A stretch of DNA of 64,000 nucleotides from Rhizobium laguerreae. Lineage in GTDB: Bacteria > Pseudomonadota > Alphaproteobacteria > Rhizobiales > Rhizobiaceae. Both the position numbers and the translations under genes were made by a program. The notes beneath the pieces are model-generated. The model did no database searches and was not told where the DNA came from. It was given only the letters and a program-made list of their open reading frames with translations. Numbering within the stretch: position 1 is the first letter of the stretch; each line of letters begins with the position of its first letter. This document shows, in pieces, positions 1 to 9,601 of the stretch. The DNA lies in contig NZ_MRDM01000032.1 in assembly GCF_002008165.1 (NCBI RefSeq), positions 310,001 through 374,000 on the forward strand. Reading direction: 5' to 3'.

Positions 1-2116
1 CGCGCGGCTCGCCGATTGCTACAATGCCGAGCCCTTCGCCGTTCCAGACGGAGGAATAGACGCCATAACCGACGCCTGCAAAGACCACGAGCACGACGGC
101 CCCGGCAAGCAGTTGGCGCATCGACCGAGCGCGGCTGAAATCAGCGGCCTGGCTTGCCGATTCAATGCGGACCTCGGAGGTCTCGCGGCGCTCGACAGGC
201 TCGCGCACGCTGCGGCGGAAATCTTCCTCCAGCGCCCGTTCGAAATCATCGAGGCCATCGGCGATGGTGGGCTTGACCGGCTTTGCAGCGGCGGCGGCCG
301 TATCCCGGACCGGCGTCGGCGTTTGCCGCGGTTTGGCCGGTTCAAAGAAGCTGGCAATCTCGGCGTCGAGATCGAAATCGAAATCCGCAGATTTCGCGAC
401 CGGCGCGGGCTGCTCGACCGGCGGCAGCGCCGGCACGTGCATGTCGTCGACGGCCTCGGGACGATCCTCCGGATCGGAGATCATCGCCGGATCGAATGGC
501 AGATCTTCGGTCGATTCGGAGACAGGCATCCAGTTGAAAGCCGGAGCCGGAGCTTGAGCTTGAGCCTGCGGCTCGGGAACGAAGGCCGGAGCGGAACGTG
601 CAGGAGCGGCAGCAGCCTGCTCAAAAGCAGGAGCCGGCGGCTCAGGAGCAAAAACCGGAGCGGGGCGAGGAGCGACGGCAGCGGCCTGCTGGGGAGCAGG
701 GGCTGGTGGCTCAGGCTGCGGTGCGGGCTCGGACGGCTCGGAGAAATCGAGATCAGTCAGTTCCAGCTCGATGCCGGCAAGATCCAGCTCGAAATCATGG
801 CCGGCAAAGGGGTCGTCGGCTTCCGGTGCCGGCCGCGGCGTCGGCGAATATGCCGCTGCGGCAGGCTGAGGCGTAACGACATCAGCGAGCTGCGGCGCGA
901 TCGGTCTTGCGGCTTCGGCCGCATAGACCGGAGCCGGCTCGACCGGGGCAGACCGGACGGGTGCTACGGCGAGCGGTGCGGGCGCGATCACCTCGAACTG
1001 AACAGGTGCGGCAGCCACGGGAGCGGTCGGAACGGGCGCTGCCTCGATCGATGCGGGTTGCTGCGACACAGGCCCCGGAGTGGCACGTTGCGGCACCGGA
1101 TAACGCGAGACGTCCGCGAGCAGATCGTCGAGATCGAATGTGCCAGCGGTATGCGGAACATCCGGCACGACCTCGGTCAGCGCGGCATCGGCCTGGATCT
1201 CGCCTTCGACGGCGGCAGCGATGAGATCAAAACCGGCGTCGGACCCGAAATCGTCCAGCTCTTCCTCTACTTCGACAAATTCTTCGGCCTTGGCGGCCTC
1301 TTCCGGCGCTATCACCTCATCATGGCGATCGAGTTCGGCGGGAAAGCCAAGTGACGGAGAAGCGGATTCGAATTCCTCGGAAGGCTCGACAGCGGCGACA
1401 AGCGCCGACGGCTCGACGACAGGTTGAGGCTCGACCACAGGAAGATCGGCGGATGGCGCCTCAGCAACCGGTGCGGCGACCGTTTCGGCCACAGGCTCCG
1501 GCAAAACAACCGGTTCCTCGCGCCTCGGGGCATGGAAATTGGCAAGCGGCAGCCTGATGCTGGCAGCCGACCATTGCGGCGCCTTGGTGGGCTGCACCAG
1601 CGAAGAGACCGGTGCTGCGCCGATCGACAGTTCAAGCTCCTCGATCAGGTCGCGCGCACCGCCGAAGGCCGATTGCACCGACGCGTCGGGCTCGGGAGAA
1701 AGCTGCTCCGCCCAGTCGGCGGCGGATGCCTCCTCATTCCCTGCGGCGGGCAAAGCTTCTTCGGCCTCAACGGCAGCGACGGAAACCGAAACCGGCTCAG
1801 GAGCCTCCGCATGTTCGGCAGCGGAAGAAGCATCGAGAACGGGCTCGACGTAATCTTCAGGCGTGAGGTCATCAGAGATCGGTTCGGCGGGCCGGTCGAG
1901 CTCTGCAAGCGGACGTGGCGAATCGTAGCGGTCGAACTCGCGCCCAAGCTCGTCCTCGAGATCGAGGGCAGGCTCGCGCCGTGTGCTCTCCGTCACCGTA
2001 TTCGCTGCAACACGTGGCTCGAAGCCGACGATCCGGGCAAGTTCAGCCAACGGATCATCGTCGGCAAACAGATCGTTTTTTCCGCGCGTATCATACGCAA
2101 GTTGTTTATCAGCCAT
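1..2116 (-). CDS. SPOR-domain envelope/cell-division protein, C-terminus outside window
   Basis: An open frame runs from ATG at 2116 to the window edge without a stop (at least 705 codons). The N-terminal ~660 residues are low complexity, rich in Ala, Pro, Glu and Val, with many P-A-P-V and A-P-E-P runs. They are followed by a basic stretch and one membrane helix at about residues 666-690 (MRQLLAGAVVLVVFAGVGYG). This is the plan of alphaproteobacterial SPOR-domain proteins: a cytoplasmic or linker tail, one inner-membrane anchor, and a periplasmic SPOR domain that binds denuded septal peptidoglycan. The SPOR domain itself would lie beyond position 1, so the name rests on architecture and on position downstream of argS, where such a gene usually sits in rhizobia, with nagZ and scpAB expected next. 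The gap to argS is 62 bp, so co-transcription is likely. Confidence 0.75.
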   Translation of the reverse strand, partial: MADKQLAYDTRGKNDLFADDDPLAELARIVGFEPRVAANTVTESTRREPALDLEDELGREFDRYDSPRPLAELDRPAEPISDDLTPEDYVEPVLDASSAAEHAEAPEPVSVSVAAVEAEEALPAAGNEEASAADWAEQLSPEPDASVQSAFGGARDLIEELELSIGAAPVSSLVQPTKAPQWSAASIRLPLANFHAPRREEPVVLPEPVAETVAAPVAEAPSADLPVVEPQPVVEPSALVAAVEPSEEFESASPSLGFPAELDRHDEVIAPEEAAKAEEFVEVEEELDDFGSDAGFDLIAAAVEGEIQADAALTEVVPDVPHTAGTFDLDDLLADVSRYPVPQRATPGPVSQQPASIEAAPVPTAPVAAAPVQFEVIAPAPLAVAPVRSAPVEPAPVYAAEAARPIAPQLADVVTPQPAAAAYSPTPRPAPEADDPFAGHDFELDLAGIELELTDLDFSEPSEPAPQPEPPAPAPQQAAAVAPRPAPVFAPEPPAPAFEQAAAAPARSAPAFVPEPQAQAQAPAPAFNWMPVSESTEDLPFDPAMISDPEDRPEAVDDMHVPALPPVEQPAPVAKSADFDFDLDAEIASFFEPAKPRQTPTPVRDTAAAAAKPVKPTIADGLDDFERALEEDFRRSVREPVERRETSEVRIESASQAADFSRARSMRQLLAGAVVLVVFAGVGYGVYSSVWNGEGLGIVAIGEPR

Positions 2117-2178
2117 GCCTATTCCCACTCGCAAACGCCAACGCTCAAATGCCAGCGCATTGTGGGGAAATGGTGACG

Positions 2179-3936
2179 TTATCGCATTTCGTCCGGTGCG
2201 GCAGTGCCTGTAATGGCAAGTCCCGACTTCAAAACCGACGCGACGGCGTACACCAGCCCAAGTCTGGCAATACTTGATTCTCGGTTTTTATCATTAACAA
2301 ATCGTAATTCCGGCTGATCTTTACCTTTGTTCCAGTGCGCGTGGAAGGAACTAGCGAGGTCGTAGAGGTAAAAAGCGATACGATGCGGCTCCTGCGACTG
2401 GGCCGCCGCCTCGACGATACGCGGGAATTCAGCAAGCTTGGCGACAAGCTGCAATTCGGCCGGATCGCCAATGCCTGCAACGGTTTTTGCCAGTTTCTCG
2501 TGGGAGACGTCGAGGTCGGGAAAAGCCTCCCTCGCCTGCCGAAAGACCGACATGCAGCGAGCATGCGCATACTGCACATAAAAAACAGGATTATCTTTCG
2601 ACTGTTCCGTCACTTTGGCGAAATCGAAGTCGAGCGGCTCGGAATTCTTGCGGTAAAGCATCATAAACCGGACCGAATCACGGCCGACTTCTTCGACGAC
2701 GTCCCGAAGCGTGACGAAATCGCCCGAGCGTTTCGACATCTTCACCGGCTCGCCGTTGCGATAGAGCTTGACGAGCTGGCAGAGCAGCACCGTCAGCTTC
2801 GCCTTACCATCCGAAACGCCGCGTGCAACCGCTTCCAGGCGCTTGACGTAGCCGCCGTGGTCGGCGCCAAGCACATAGATCATCTCGTCGAAACCACGGT
2901 CGAACTTGTTCTTGAAGTAAGCGACGTCGGCGGCGAAATAGGTGTAGGAACCGTCCGACTTGATCAGCGGCCGGTCGATATCGTCGCCCACCTCGGTCGA
3001 ACGGAACAATGTCTGTTCGCGATCTTCCCAGTCCTCAGGAAGCTGGCCCTTCGGCGGCGGCAGCGTGCCCTTGTAGACATAGCCCTTGAAGGTCAGGTCG
3101 TTGATCGCCGTGCGGATCGCAGCTGCAACATTGGCATGCAGGGTGCGTTCGGAGAAGAAGACGTCGTGATGGACGTTCAGAGCCGCCAGATCCTCACGGA
3201 TCATCACCATCATCGCATCGATGGTGCGATCCTTGACGATCGGCATCCATTGGTCTTCCGGCATGTTGTGCAGCCGCACACCGTAATCGGCGGCAAGCGA
3301 CTGGCCGACGGGCACGAGATAGTCGCCGGGATAGAGACCCGAGGGGATTTCGCCGATCTTTTCGCCGAGCGCTTCGCGATAGCGCAGGAAGACGGAACGG
3401 GCGAGCACGTCAATCTGCGAGCCGGCATCGTTGATGTAGTATTCCTTCTCGACGCCGTAACCGGCAAAAGCGAGCAGGTTGGCGAGCGCGTCGCCCACGA
3501 CGGCGCCCCGGCAATGGCCGACATGCATAGGGCCGGTAGGATTGGCCGAGACATATTCGACATTGACCTTCTTCCCCTCGCCGAGCGTCGAGCGGCCGTA
3601 ATCGGTGCCGGCGCCGATCATCGAGGCGAGCAACCGCTGCCAGTAACCGACGGCGAGACGGATGTTGATGAAGCCGGGACCCGCGACCGAGACATCGGCG
3701 ACGTCGGCATCCTCCTTGAGCTTGGCGATGATGACGTCGGCCAGTGCGCGCGGATTGGTTCCGAGCGGTTTTGCCAGCACCATTGCGGCATTGGTCGCGA
3801 CATCGCCATGGCTCGCGTCACGCGGCGGCTCGACCGTGATGCGGCCGAAATCGAGCTCGGATCGCTTTTCCCTGACCAGATCGATCTGTTCAAGGGCGGT
3901 TTTGATCCTGGCTTCGAAGTCGGTAAAAAGGTTCAT
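2179..3936 (-). CDS. argS: Arginyl-tRNA synthetase
   Basis: Class I aminoacyl-tRNA synthetase that charges tRNA-Arg in the cytoplasm. The 585-residue product has the usual length. Visible landmarks are the N-terminal additive domain (first ~110 residues), the HIGH-type motif in NPTGPMHVGHCRG, the KMSKS-type motif KMSKRSGD, and the C-terminal DALR anticodon-binding domain ending at PDEMR. The ATG at 3936 opens the conserved MNLFTDFEARI. It lies between dgt (65 bp upstream) and the SPOR gene (62 bp downstream), all on the minus strand, the normal rhizobial order. Essential housekeeping gene with nothing unusual. Confidence 0.97.
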   Translation of the reverse strand: MNLFTDFEARIKTALEQIDLVREKRSELDFGRITVEPPRDASHGDVATNAAMVLAKPLGTNPRALADVIIAKLKEDADVADVSVAGPGFINIRLAVGYWQRLLASMIGAGTDYGRSTLGEGKKVNVEYVSANPTGPMHVGHCRGAVVGDALANLLAFAGYGVEKEYYINDAGSQIDVLARSVFLRYREALGEKIGEIPSGLYPGDYLVPVGQSLAADYGVRLHNMPEDQWMPIVKDRTIDAMMVMIREDLAALNVHHDVFFSERTLHANVAAAIRTAINDLTFKGYVYKGTLPPPKGQLPEDWEDREQTLFRSTEVGDDIDRPLIKSDGSYTYFAADVAYFKNKFDRGFDEMIYVLGADHGGYVKRLEAVARGVSDGKAKLTVLLCQLVKLYRNGEPVKMSKRSGDFVTLRDVVEEVGRDSVRFMMLYRKNSEPLDFDFAKVTEQSKDNPVFYVQYAHARCMSVFRQAREAFPDLDVSHEKLAKTVAGIGDPAELQLVAKLAEFPRIVEAAAQSQEPHRIAFYLYDLASSFHAHWNKGKDQPELRFVNDKNRESSIARLGLVYAVASVLKSGLAITGTAAPDEMR

Positions 3937-4001
3937 CGCACTCTTCCATGCATAGGCTGTGCCAAAGGCTCAAATCGGCCCTCGGCGTGGGCGACCGCTG
4001 C

Positions 4002-5219
4002 CTATCGCAAATCCGGAGTGTGGTCAAACAACCGCCTGTGGGCGCTGATCGCATATGTGTCGGTCATGCCGGCGAGATAATCGCCGACATGGCGGGCCTT
4101 CGGCGCATCGGACAGGCCGGCGATATGATCGACCCAGTAATGGCTTTGCATCTCCTTGGGATTGGCCATGTAGGCGGCAAAGAGATCGGTGACGATCTGG
4201 GCGGCACCGGCACGGATGCGCATGATATCGGGATTGCGGTAGATGCGCTTGAAGAGCATGGCCTTGATCTGCCTGTCGGTCTCGGCCATTCCCTCGGAAA
4301 AGGTGGCAATAACCCGGTCGGCAGCGCGGATGTCGGCCGCATTCTCAGGGCGGAGGAGCGACAGGCGCTGCTGTGCCACGCCGATCACGTCCTCGACCAT
4401 GCGGGTAATCTGGCGGCGCATGATCTCATGGGTGAAGCGGCTCGGCTCCAGATGCGGATATCGCGCCCTCACCTCGGCCATCAGCCCGGCAAGAAACGGG
4501 ATTTCCTCCAGCATGTCGAAAGTCAGGTAACCGGAGCGCAGGCCGTCGTCGATATCGTGGGTATTATAGGCGATGTCGTCGGCGATCGCCGCGACCTGGG
4601 CTTCAAGGCTGGCATAGGTTGCAAGCTCGAGATCGTGCAGCTCGCAATAATCGAGGATCGGCTGAGGAACGGGACCGCGGGTGCCGACTCCATCAGCCGT
4701 CAGAAGCGGACCATTGTGCTTGACGAGACCTTCGAGGCTTTCCCAGGTCAGGTTGATGCCGTCGAATTCGGCATAACGCCTCTCCAGTTTGGTCACGATG
4801 CGCAGCGATTGGGCATTGTGATCGAAGCCGCCATAGGGCAGCAGCACCTCGTGCAGCGCGTCCTCGCCGGTATGACCGAACGGCGTATGGCCGAAATCGT
4901 GCACGAGCGCCACGCCTTCGGCCAGATCCTCATCGAGCTTCAGGGCACGGGCAAGCGCGCGGGCGATCTGGGCCACCTCGATCGTGTGCGTCAGCCGTGT
5001 GCGGTAATGATCGCCGTCCTGGGCGATGAAGACCTGGGTCTTGTGCTTCAGCCGGCGGAAGGCGGTGGTGTGGACGATGCGGTCGCGGTCGCGCTGGAAA
5101 TCGGAGCGCGTCGGGCTTCCGTCCTCCTGATAGAGCCGCCCGCGCGTCGTCCAGGGGTCGGCCGCATAAACCGCCCTCTCACTGCTGCCGAAACCCAAAG
5201 CACGCGTATCGATCGTCAT
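4002..5219 (-). CDS. dgt: dGTPase-like deoxyguanosinetriphosphate triphosphohydrolase
   Basis: HD-superfamily enzyme expected to hydrolyse dNTPs (dGTP to deoxyguanosine and tripolyphosphate), helping to balance the DNA precursor pool. The 405-residue product starts MTIDTRALGFGSSERAVYA and has the metal-binding HD pattern: H in RTRLTHTIEVAQIARA, then HDFGHTPFGHTGEDAL about 40 residues on, then a later Asp in AIADDIAYNTHDIDD. The length fits the shorter type-2 dGTPase-like subfamily of alphaproteobacteria. Substrate specificity in this subfamily is not settled. It is the first gene of the minus-strand dgt-argS-SPOR run, and its start faces erpA across a 222-bp intergenic region. Confidence 0.93.
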   Translation of the reverse strand: MTIDTRALGFGSSERAVYAADPWTTRGRLYQEDGSPTRSDFQRDRDRIVHTTAFRRLKHKTQVFIAQDGDHYRTRLTHTIEVAQIARALARALKLDEDLAEGVALVHDFGHTPFGHTGEDALHEVLLPYGGFDHNAQSLRIVTKLERRYAEFDGINLTWESLEGLVKHNGPLLTADGVGTRGPVPQPILDYCELHDLELATYASLEAQVAAIADDIAYNTHDIDDGLRSGYLTFDMLEEIPFLAGLMAEVRARYPHLEPSRFTHEIMRRQITRMVEDVIGVAQQRLSLLRPENAADIRAADRVIATFSEGMAETDRQIKAMLFKRIYRNPDIMRIRAGAAQIVTDLFAAYMANPKEMQSHYWVDHIAGLSDAPKARHVGDYLAGMTDTYAISAHRRLFDHTPDLR

Positions 5220-5441
5220 TCTTCACCGTCATCCTGCATGTTGCTGCATCTGCCCATTGACGCCGCCTAACGCTCTTCATACCTATAGCCCGATGAAACG
5301 GCAAAGAGGCGCTTTCTTAACCGCTTCGGCGCATCATCGCCTTTTCGCGAATATCATGGTAAGTTTCTTTGATATCAGGCATTTGAACATTCAAGTGCCA
5401 AAACCCATTCTCTCCGGATCTTGACCCCGGCAGGAGGAAAC

Positions 5442-5774
5442 ATGACGGATACGAGTGTAACCCTTTCAGATGCTGCGGCAAAGCGTATCGCTGCGATCGT
5501 CGGCGCCGAAGCCGGCAAGAGCGCCTTGCGCGTTTCTGTCGAGGGCGGCGGCTGTTCGGGCTTTTCCTACAAGTTCGATCTTGCCGACAGCGCCGCCGAC
5601 GACGACATCATCGTCGAAAAGAACGATGCCAAGGTGCTGATCGACAGTCTTTCGCTGGTTTATATGGCGGGCTCGGAGATCGACTTCGTCGACAATCTGC
5701 TTGGCCAATCGTTCCAGATCAAGAACCCGAACGCGGTGGCAAGCTGCGGCTGCGGCACCAGTTTCTCGATCTGA
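5442..5774 (+). CDS. erpA: A-type iron-sulfur cluster carrier (ErpA/IscA family)
   Basis: Small scaffold/carrier that passes Fe-S clusters to apo-proteins. The 110-residue product has the three invariant cysteines of the HesB/IscA/ErpA family: one in EGGGCSGFSYKF and two in the C-terminal SCGCGTSFSI. The start is the ATG at 5442, preceded by a strong AGGAGG. A TTG 21 bases upstream is in frame but the ribosome site decides against it. It is divergent from dgt and followed by a clear intrinsic terminator at 5801-5832. ErpA versus SufA/IscA cannot be settled from sequence alone; an isolated gene outside a suf or isc operon favours ErpA. Confidence 0.88.
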   Translation: MTDTSVTLSDAAAKRIAAIVGAEAGKSALRVSVEGGGCSGFSYKFDLADSAADDDIIVEKNDAKVLIDSLSLVYMAGSEIDFVDNLLGQSFQIKNPNAVASCGCGTSFSI

Positions 5775-5800
5775 ACGTCTAAACGCACATACTCCCCATC

Positions 5801-5832
5801 AAACCGGCCGAAGAATTCCTTCCGGCCGGTTT
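5801..5832 (+). terminator. Intrinsic terminator after erpA
   Basis: Inverted repeat AAACCGGCCG ... CGGCCGGTTT with a short AT-rich loop lies 26 bases after the erpA stop. The flanking A and T runs let it act in either direction, but only erpA ends nearby. Confidence 0.75.
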
Positions 5833-5896
5833 ATCGTCTTGTCCGGCGGCGAAAGACCGCGATAAAAGAAGCGCACGAAGCGAACAGGGCGAAGAG

Positions 5897-6688
5897 ATGA
5901 AGATCGCGACTTGGAACATCAACGGCGTCAAGGCGCGCATCGACAATCTCACGCAATGGCTGAAGGATTCCGATCCGGATATCGTCTGCCTGCAGGAGAT
6001 CAAGACGGTCGACGAGGGTTTTCCGCGGCTGGAGATCGAGGCGCTCGGCTATCACGTCGAGACGCACGGCCAGAAGGGCTTCAACGGCGTGGCGATCCTT
6101 TCCAAAAGTTCACCTTTCGAAGTGAACCGCGGCCTGCCCGGCGATCCGCTGGACGAACAGGCGCGTTTCCTCGAAGCGGCGTTCACGCTGTCCGACACGC
6201 GCATCCTGCGCGTCTGCTGCATCTACCTGCCGAACGGCAATCCCGTCGAAACGGAGAAATATCCCTACAAGCTCGCCTGGATGGAGCGCCTACGGACGTT
6301 CGCCGCCGAACGGCTGGCCTATGAGGAAATGCTGGTCCTTGCCGGCGATTACAACGTCATCCCGGAACCGCACGACTGCTTCGATCCCAAGGTCTGGGAA
6401 AAGGACGCGCTGTTTCTGCCGCAGACGCGGGAGGCTTTCCGCCGGCTTGAAAATCTCGGCCTGACGGATGCGGTGCGCGCCACGACGGATGCGACGCAGT
6501 TCTATTCCTTCTGGGATTATCAGGCCGGCGCCTGGCCGAAGAACAACGGCATCCGCATCGACCATTTGCTGCTGTCGCCGGAAGCTGCCGACCGGATGAC
6601 GTCGGCTGCGATCGAAAAACATGTGCGGGCCTGGGAAAAGCCGTCCGACCACGTGCCCGTCATCGCCTATTTCGATTTCGCAGCCTGA
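5897..6688 (+). CDS. xthA: Exodeoxyribonuclease III (AP endonuclease)
   Basis: Exonuclease III-type AP endonuclease of base-excision repair: it cleaves 5' of abasic sites and trims 3' ends. The 263-residue product matches the family length and shows the EEP-fold catalytic motifs in order: N in MKIATWNINGVKAR, E in CLQEIKT, D and N in LAGDYNVIPEP, a further Asp in GIRIDHLLLS, and the final D-H pair in KPSDHVPVIA. The start ATG at 5897 follows AGGGCGAAGAG. It converges on exoR, with only 11 bases between the two stop codons. Confidence 0.95.
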   Translation: MKIATWNINGVKARIDNLTQWLKDSDPDIVCLQEIKTVDEGFPRLEIEALGYHVETHGQKGFNGVAILSKSSPFEVNRGLPGDPLDEQARFLEAAFTLSDTRILRVCCIYLPNGNPVETEKYPYKLAWMERLRTFAAERLAYEEMLVLAGDYNVIPEPHDCFDPKVWEKDALFLPQTREAFRRLENLGLTDAVRATTDATQFYSFWDYQAGAWPKNNGIRIDHLLLSPEAADRMTSAAIEKHVRAWEKPSDHVPVIAYFDFAA

Positions 6689-6699
6689 GGCCTTCTACC

Positions 6700-7497
6700 T
6701 CAATCGTCCGAACCGCTCGCGATCGTGTGCGACAGCGACACCGCAGTGCGGCGGTCGGACTCGTTTGCAACCGAGAAGGCCTGCTCCTGCAGTGCTTCCA
6801 TCCAGCCGCAGTCCTTGGGCTTGCAGCGGTCGAGTGCCGCGGTCATCAGCGCCAGACCACGGGCCGTCTGGCCTTCGTCGAAAAGAATATTGCCGAAGAC
6901 CGCCATGGCGCCGGGATGGCCACTCTTGCGGGCCTGGTTCAGCCATTTCTTCGCCTGCTGCGGGCTGGAATTGCCACCCTCGCCGGCCAGCATCATCTGC
7001 GCCAGCTGGAACTGCGCCTCGGGCACGCCAAAGGTGGAGGCCACCTGAAAATAAAGCTGGCGTGCCTGGCTGAGGTCGGTCCTGACCGGACTGCCGGCGA
7101 TGCCGTGCTTGTAATAGTTGGCGAGCGAGAGCAGCGCGTTGACGAAGAAGCCGGTATCTTCCGAGCCGGGTTCGACGCCCTGCTGGGCGATCTCGCTGTA
7201 GATCTTGAAGGCTTCGAAATCATCCTGCGTGACACCGTCGCCATCGGCATACATGTTGGCGAGCGCCCAGCGCGAGCCGGTGTGCCCCTTTTCGGCGGCG
7301 TATTTATAGGCTTCGACCGCCTCTTCCTTCTGGCCGTTCTTATAGGCCTTGAAGCCGAACTTGAAGAGATCGAAGGGTCCGGATTCCTTGCTGACGCCAC
7401 CTTTGATGTCGAATGCGCGGCACGGACCGGACAGCGCCAGCGCTATAGACATGCCCACCAGCATGAATTTGAACAGTTTGAACTCGGACGTCACCAT
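6700..7497 (-). CDS. exoR: ExoR, periplasmic Sel1-repeat regulator of exopolysaccharide
   Basis: ExoR is the exported inhibitor of the ExoS/ChvI two-component system in rhizobia. It restrains succinoglycan/acidic EPS synthesis and promotes motility until proteolysed. The 265-residue product has an N-terminal signal segment (FMLVGMSIALALSGPCRAFD) and four or so Sel1-type tetratricopeptide repeats, for example KGHTGSRWALANMYADGDGV and FGVPEAQFQLAQMMLAGEGG, which match ExoR organisation. The ATG at 7497 (MVTSEFKLFKF) puts the signal peptide at a normal distance; an in-frame start 39 bases upstream would add an atypical charged leader. The long upstream region (about 670 bp before the next terminator) may carry its promoter. 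Confidence 0.9.
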   Translation of the reverse strand: MVTSEFKLFKFMLVGMSIALALSGPCRAFDIKGGVSKESGPFDLFKFGFKAYKNGQKEEAVEAYKYAAEKGHTGSRWALANMYADGDGVTQDDFEAFKIYSEIAQQGVEPGSEDTGFFVNALLSLANYYKHGIAGSPVRTDLSQARQLYFQVASTFGVPEAQFQLAQMMLAGEGGNSSPQQAKKWLNQARKSGHPGAMAVFGNILFDEGQTARGLALMTAALDRCKPKDCGWMEALQEQAFSVANESDRRTAVSLSHTIASGSDD

Positions 7498-8164
7498 TTC
7501 AACCGATTTCTTTCGCTCATCCCAGGCAGGCGGCAACGGCGCTCATGCCGTGCATCCCGCGGATGTATTTCTTCGAGGCGAGCGATCCCGCGGCGAGCTC
7601 CATGGCTCCTTTACCCGCGTCGCATTCAGCCCACTGGCCTTTTCTCAAAGGCGATATTCTCAGCCCATCCTTCAGAACCACCCGGCTCCCGGCATGGCTC
7701 GACTGCAATCTCTGTGGCACTCTTTCGGCAGGTGCGGCATCCGCCTTCCCGCCTTTATCGCATTCGTAAACAGTAAATGTGACGAAAGCGGTATCGACAT
7801 TTTCGGTAAGGCCGGGCTGCTCAGCTGAGCGGGTCGAAAATAACCACAATGCATGAATCGACGACCTCATCGCGAGGTCGGATCGGCGGCCGGAACAGCC
7901 TTGTTCGGAAAGCGAAACGGCCGCAATCAAACGATTGTCGCCAATCGCGCCGCACGAACTGATGTACCCGGAAAAAAATCGACCCATACTACTATTTACA
8001 CGCACCGTATGCCTGCCATCACCTCGCCCGCAAATATCGCTGCGCCCTCTTTGTGGCGGGAAATGGACAAATTCGCCCTACCGCCACCATACGCCAAACG
8101 TCGTAAAATTGTGTTGCTGAATCGTCACAAATTGGAACGTCGATTTGTCTTGCGACGCCCAAAG
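7498..8164. other. Intergenic region upstream of exoR
   Basis: About 670 bases lie between the exoR start and the terminator of the FadL-type gene. A minus-strand open frame (8005 to 7517) spans much of it, but it has no recognisable domain, no convincing ribosome site and an irregular composition, so it is not called a gene. The stretch near 7960-8040 is AT-richer and could hold the exoR promoter. No tRNA, repeat or known small RNA was recognised. Confidence 0.4.
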
Positions 8165-8190
8165 AAAAACCCGGCAACCTGCCGGGCTCT
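8165..8190 (-). terminator. Intrinsic terminator after the FadL-type gene
   Basis: Read on the minus strand, GCCCGGCAGGTTGCCGGG folds into a tight hairpin followed by a TTTTTC run, 24 bases beyond the stop of the outer-membrane protein gene. Confidence 0.8.
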
Positions 8191-8213
8191 AAGACTTCTA
8201 CTTCGGCTGCAAG

Positions 8214-9482
8214 TCAAAACTTGACCTTTACGCTGGTGGAAAGAGCCGCCACCAGATCGTCGTCGAAGGAATAGGAAACGTCGTTGCCGTAGGTCCGGCC
8301 ATTATAGACGTAGGTGCCGGATTCCCCGCCGGTCATGATGCCGAGCGCGCCGGCCAGACGCCACTCGACATTCTCCACCGGCGTATAGGAGACACCCGCG
8401 CCGAGCGTCCATGTGTCGGTCTGGGCGCCGTAGCCCTGGCTCGTACCTCGATCCCAGGTCAGGCTGAGGGCGCCGGCCCATTGTTCGTTGAACTTGTGGC
8501 CAACGCCGCCGCTGATCGTCCAACCGTCGCGATAGAAGAGATCGAGCGAGGTGAGTTGGCTGCCGGCGCCGCAGGCGACGACGCCCTTGTTGGCCTTCGG
8601 GCAGAAGGCGATCGACTGCAGCACGCTCCAGTTCGTCCACTTGACGGAACCGAAGGCAAGCCAATCGGGCGCAATGCCGCTCTGCAATTTCAATTCGACA
8701 GAATCGGGCGCTTCGGCCGAACCGTAGACCGGCGTAACAACGCCGAGGTAGGGATTGGCGGGATTCGCCGGCACCTCGGTCAGGTCGACCGTGCCGGTAA
8801 GATTGTCATATTTGACCTTGCTGTTGTAGACTAGGCTGGCGCGGAAGGCATATTCCTCGATTTCGTAGGCGATGCCCGCCCGCCATCCCAAGGCCTGGTC
8901 GGCAAGGTCCAGACGACCGGTGCCGTCATAGACCAGCGCGGCCGCCCCTGGGATCGGCGCGACGAGGCGTGTCTTGAAACCTTCGACCGTCTGATAGAAG
9001 CCGCCGCCGATCAGGCGGAGCTGGCCAGGTCCCATATCGAAACGATAGGAGCAGGTGGCGCCATAGTTGCGGGTGCTGATCTTGGTTTCGATGTTGTCGT
9101 TGACGCCCAACCAGTCAGCGCCCGGATTGGTATGTGCGCCGAAGGGTGTCGAAAAATCGCCCATACAGTCGATGGCATCGCCGAAACCGACTTTCACCCC
9201 GAGATAGGGGATCCAGTAGTCCTCCGTATCATCCGCCGTGGTCGAACCGCCGCCAATGCCGTTCGTGCCGAGGCCATCGGTCGGGTCGGTGTCCCTGACA
9301 TTTTTCAGCTTGCGCTGCGGCATGACATAGGTCGCGCCGGACTGGACAGCGAACCTCGAATTGTCAAAGAGAAGGTCGATATTATATCCGCCACGCTCCA
9401 GACCGCCGGCGAAGGACGGTGATGCAAGCGACGAAAGAAGAACGAGCGATGTTATGCCCTTGGAAAACCTACGCGATGCCAT
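8214..9482 (-). CDS. FadL/OmpP1-type outer membrane transport protein
   Basis: Predicted 422-residue beta-barrel of the FadL/TodX family, which takes up long-chain fatty acids or other hydrophobic compounds across the outer membrane. A signal peptide ends near LASPSFAGGLERGG. The mature N-terminus GGLERGGYNIDLLFD resembles the plugging 'hatch' of FadL. The rest alternates aromatic-rich strands and loops and ends in SVKVKF with a terminal Phe, typical for barrel insertion. The ATG at 9482 is preceded by GGGGGAG at good spacing; longer in-frame starts would bury the signal peptide. It is a single-gene unit with its own terminator. A palindrome about 120 bp upstream is a possible operator. The substrate is not predictable. 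Confidence 0.85.
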   Translation of the reverse strand: MASRRFSKGITSLVLLSSLASPSFAGGLERGGYNIDLLFDNSRFAVQSGATYVMPQRKLKNVRDTDPTDGLGTNGIGGGSTTADDTEDYWIPYLGVKVGFGDAIDCMGDFSTPFGAHTNPGADWLGVNDNIETKISTRNYGATCSYRFDMGPGQLRLIGGGFYQTVEGFKTRLVAPIPGAAALVYDGTGRLDLADQALGWRAGIAYEIEEYAFRASLVYNSKVKYDNLTGTVDLTEVPANPANPYLGVVTPVYGSAEAPDSVELKLQSGIAPDWLAFGSVKWTNWSVLQSIAFCPKANKGVVACGAGSQLTSLDLFYRDGWTISGGVGHKFNEQWAGALSLTWDRGTSQGYGAQTDTWTLGAGVSYTPVENVEWRLAGALGIMTGGESGTYVYNGRTYGNDVSYSFDDDLVAALSTSVKVKF

Positions 9483-9601
9483 TGTGTCTCCCCCACTCCA
9501 GCAATTGATGTGGCGACACTCTAGTAAGTGTTCGCCCGATATGGCAACGCGCCCCATGACAGCGCTCCCAGTCGTTGGAATGACCAACTTACGTAAAGAA
9601 A

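Noticed and set aside
113..1354. Plus-strand frame of 413 codons near the left edge
   Set aside because: Antisense to the SPOR-type gene, whose minus-strand frame has a membrane helix and typical Ala/Pro/Glu linker.
2335..4080. Long plus-strand frame of 581 codons opposite argS
   Set aside because: Lies wholly antisense to a clear argS; high-GC codon bias gives long shadow frames. No domain or ribosome site.
7517..8005. Minus-strand frame upstream of exoR
   Set aside because: No ribosome site, no recognised family, uneven composition; left as intergenic.
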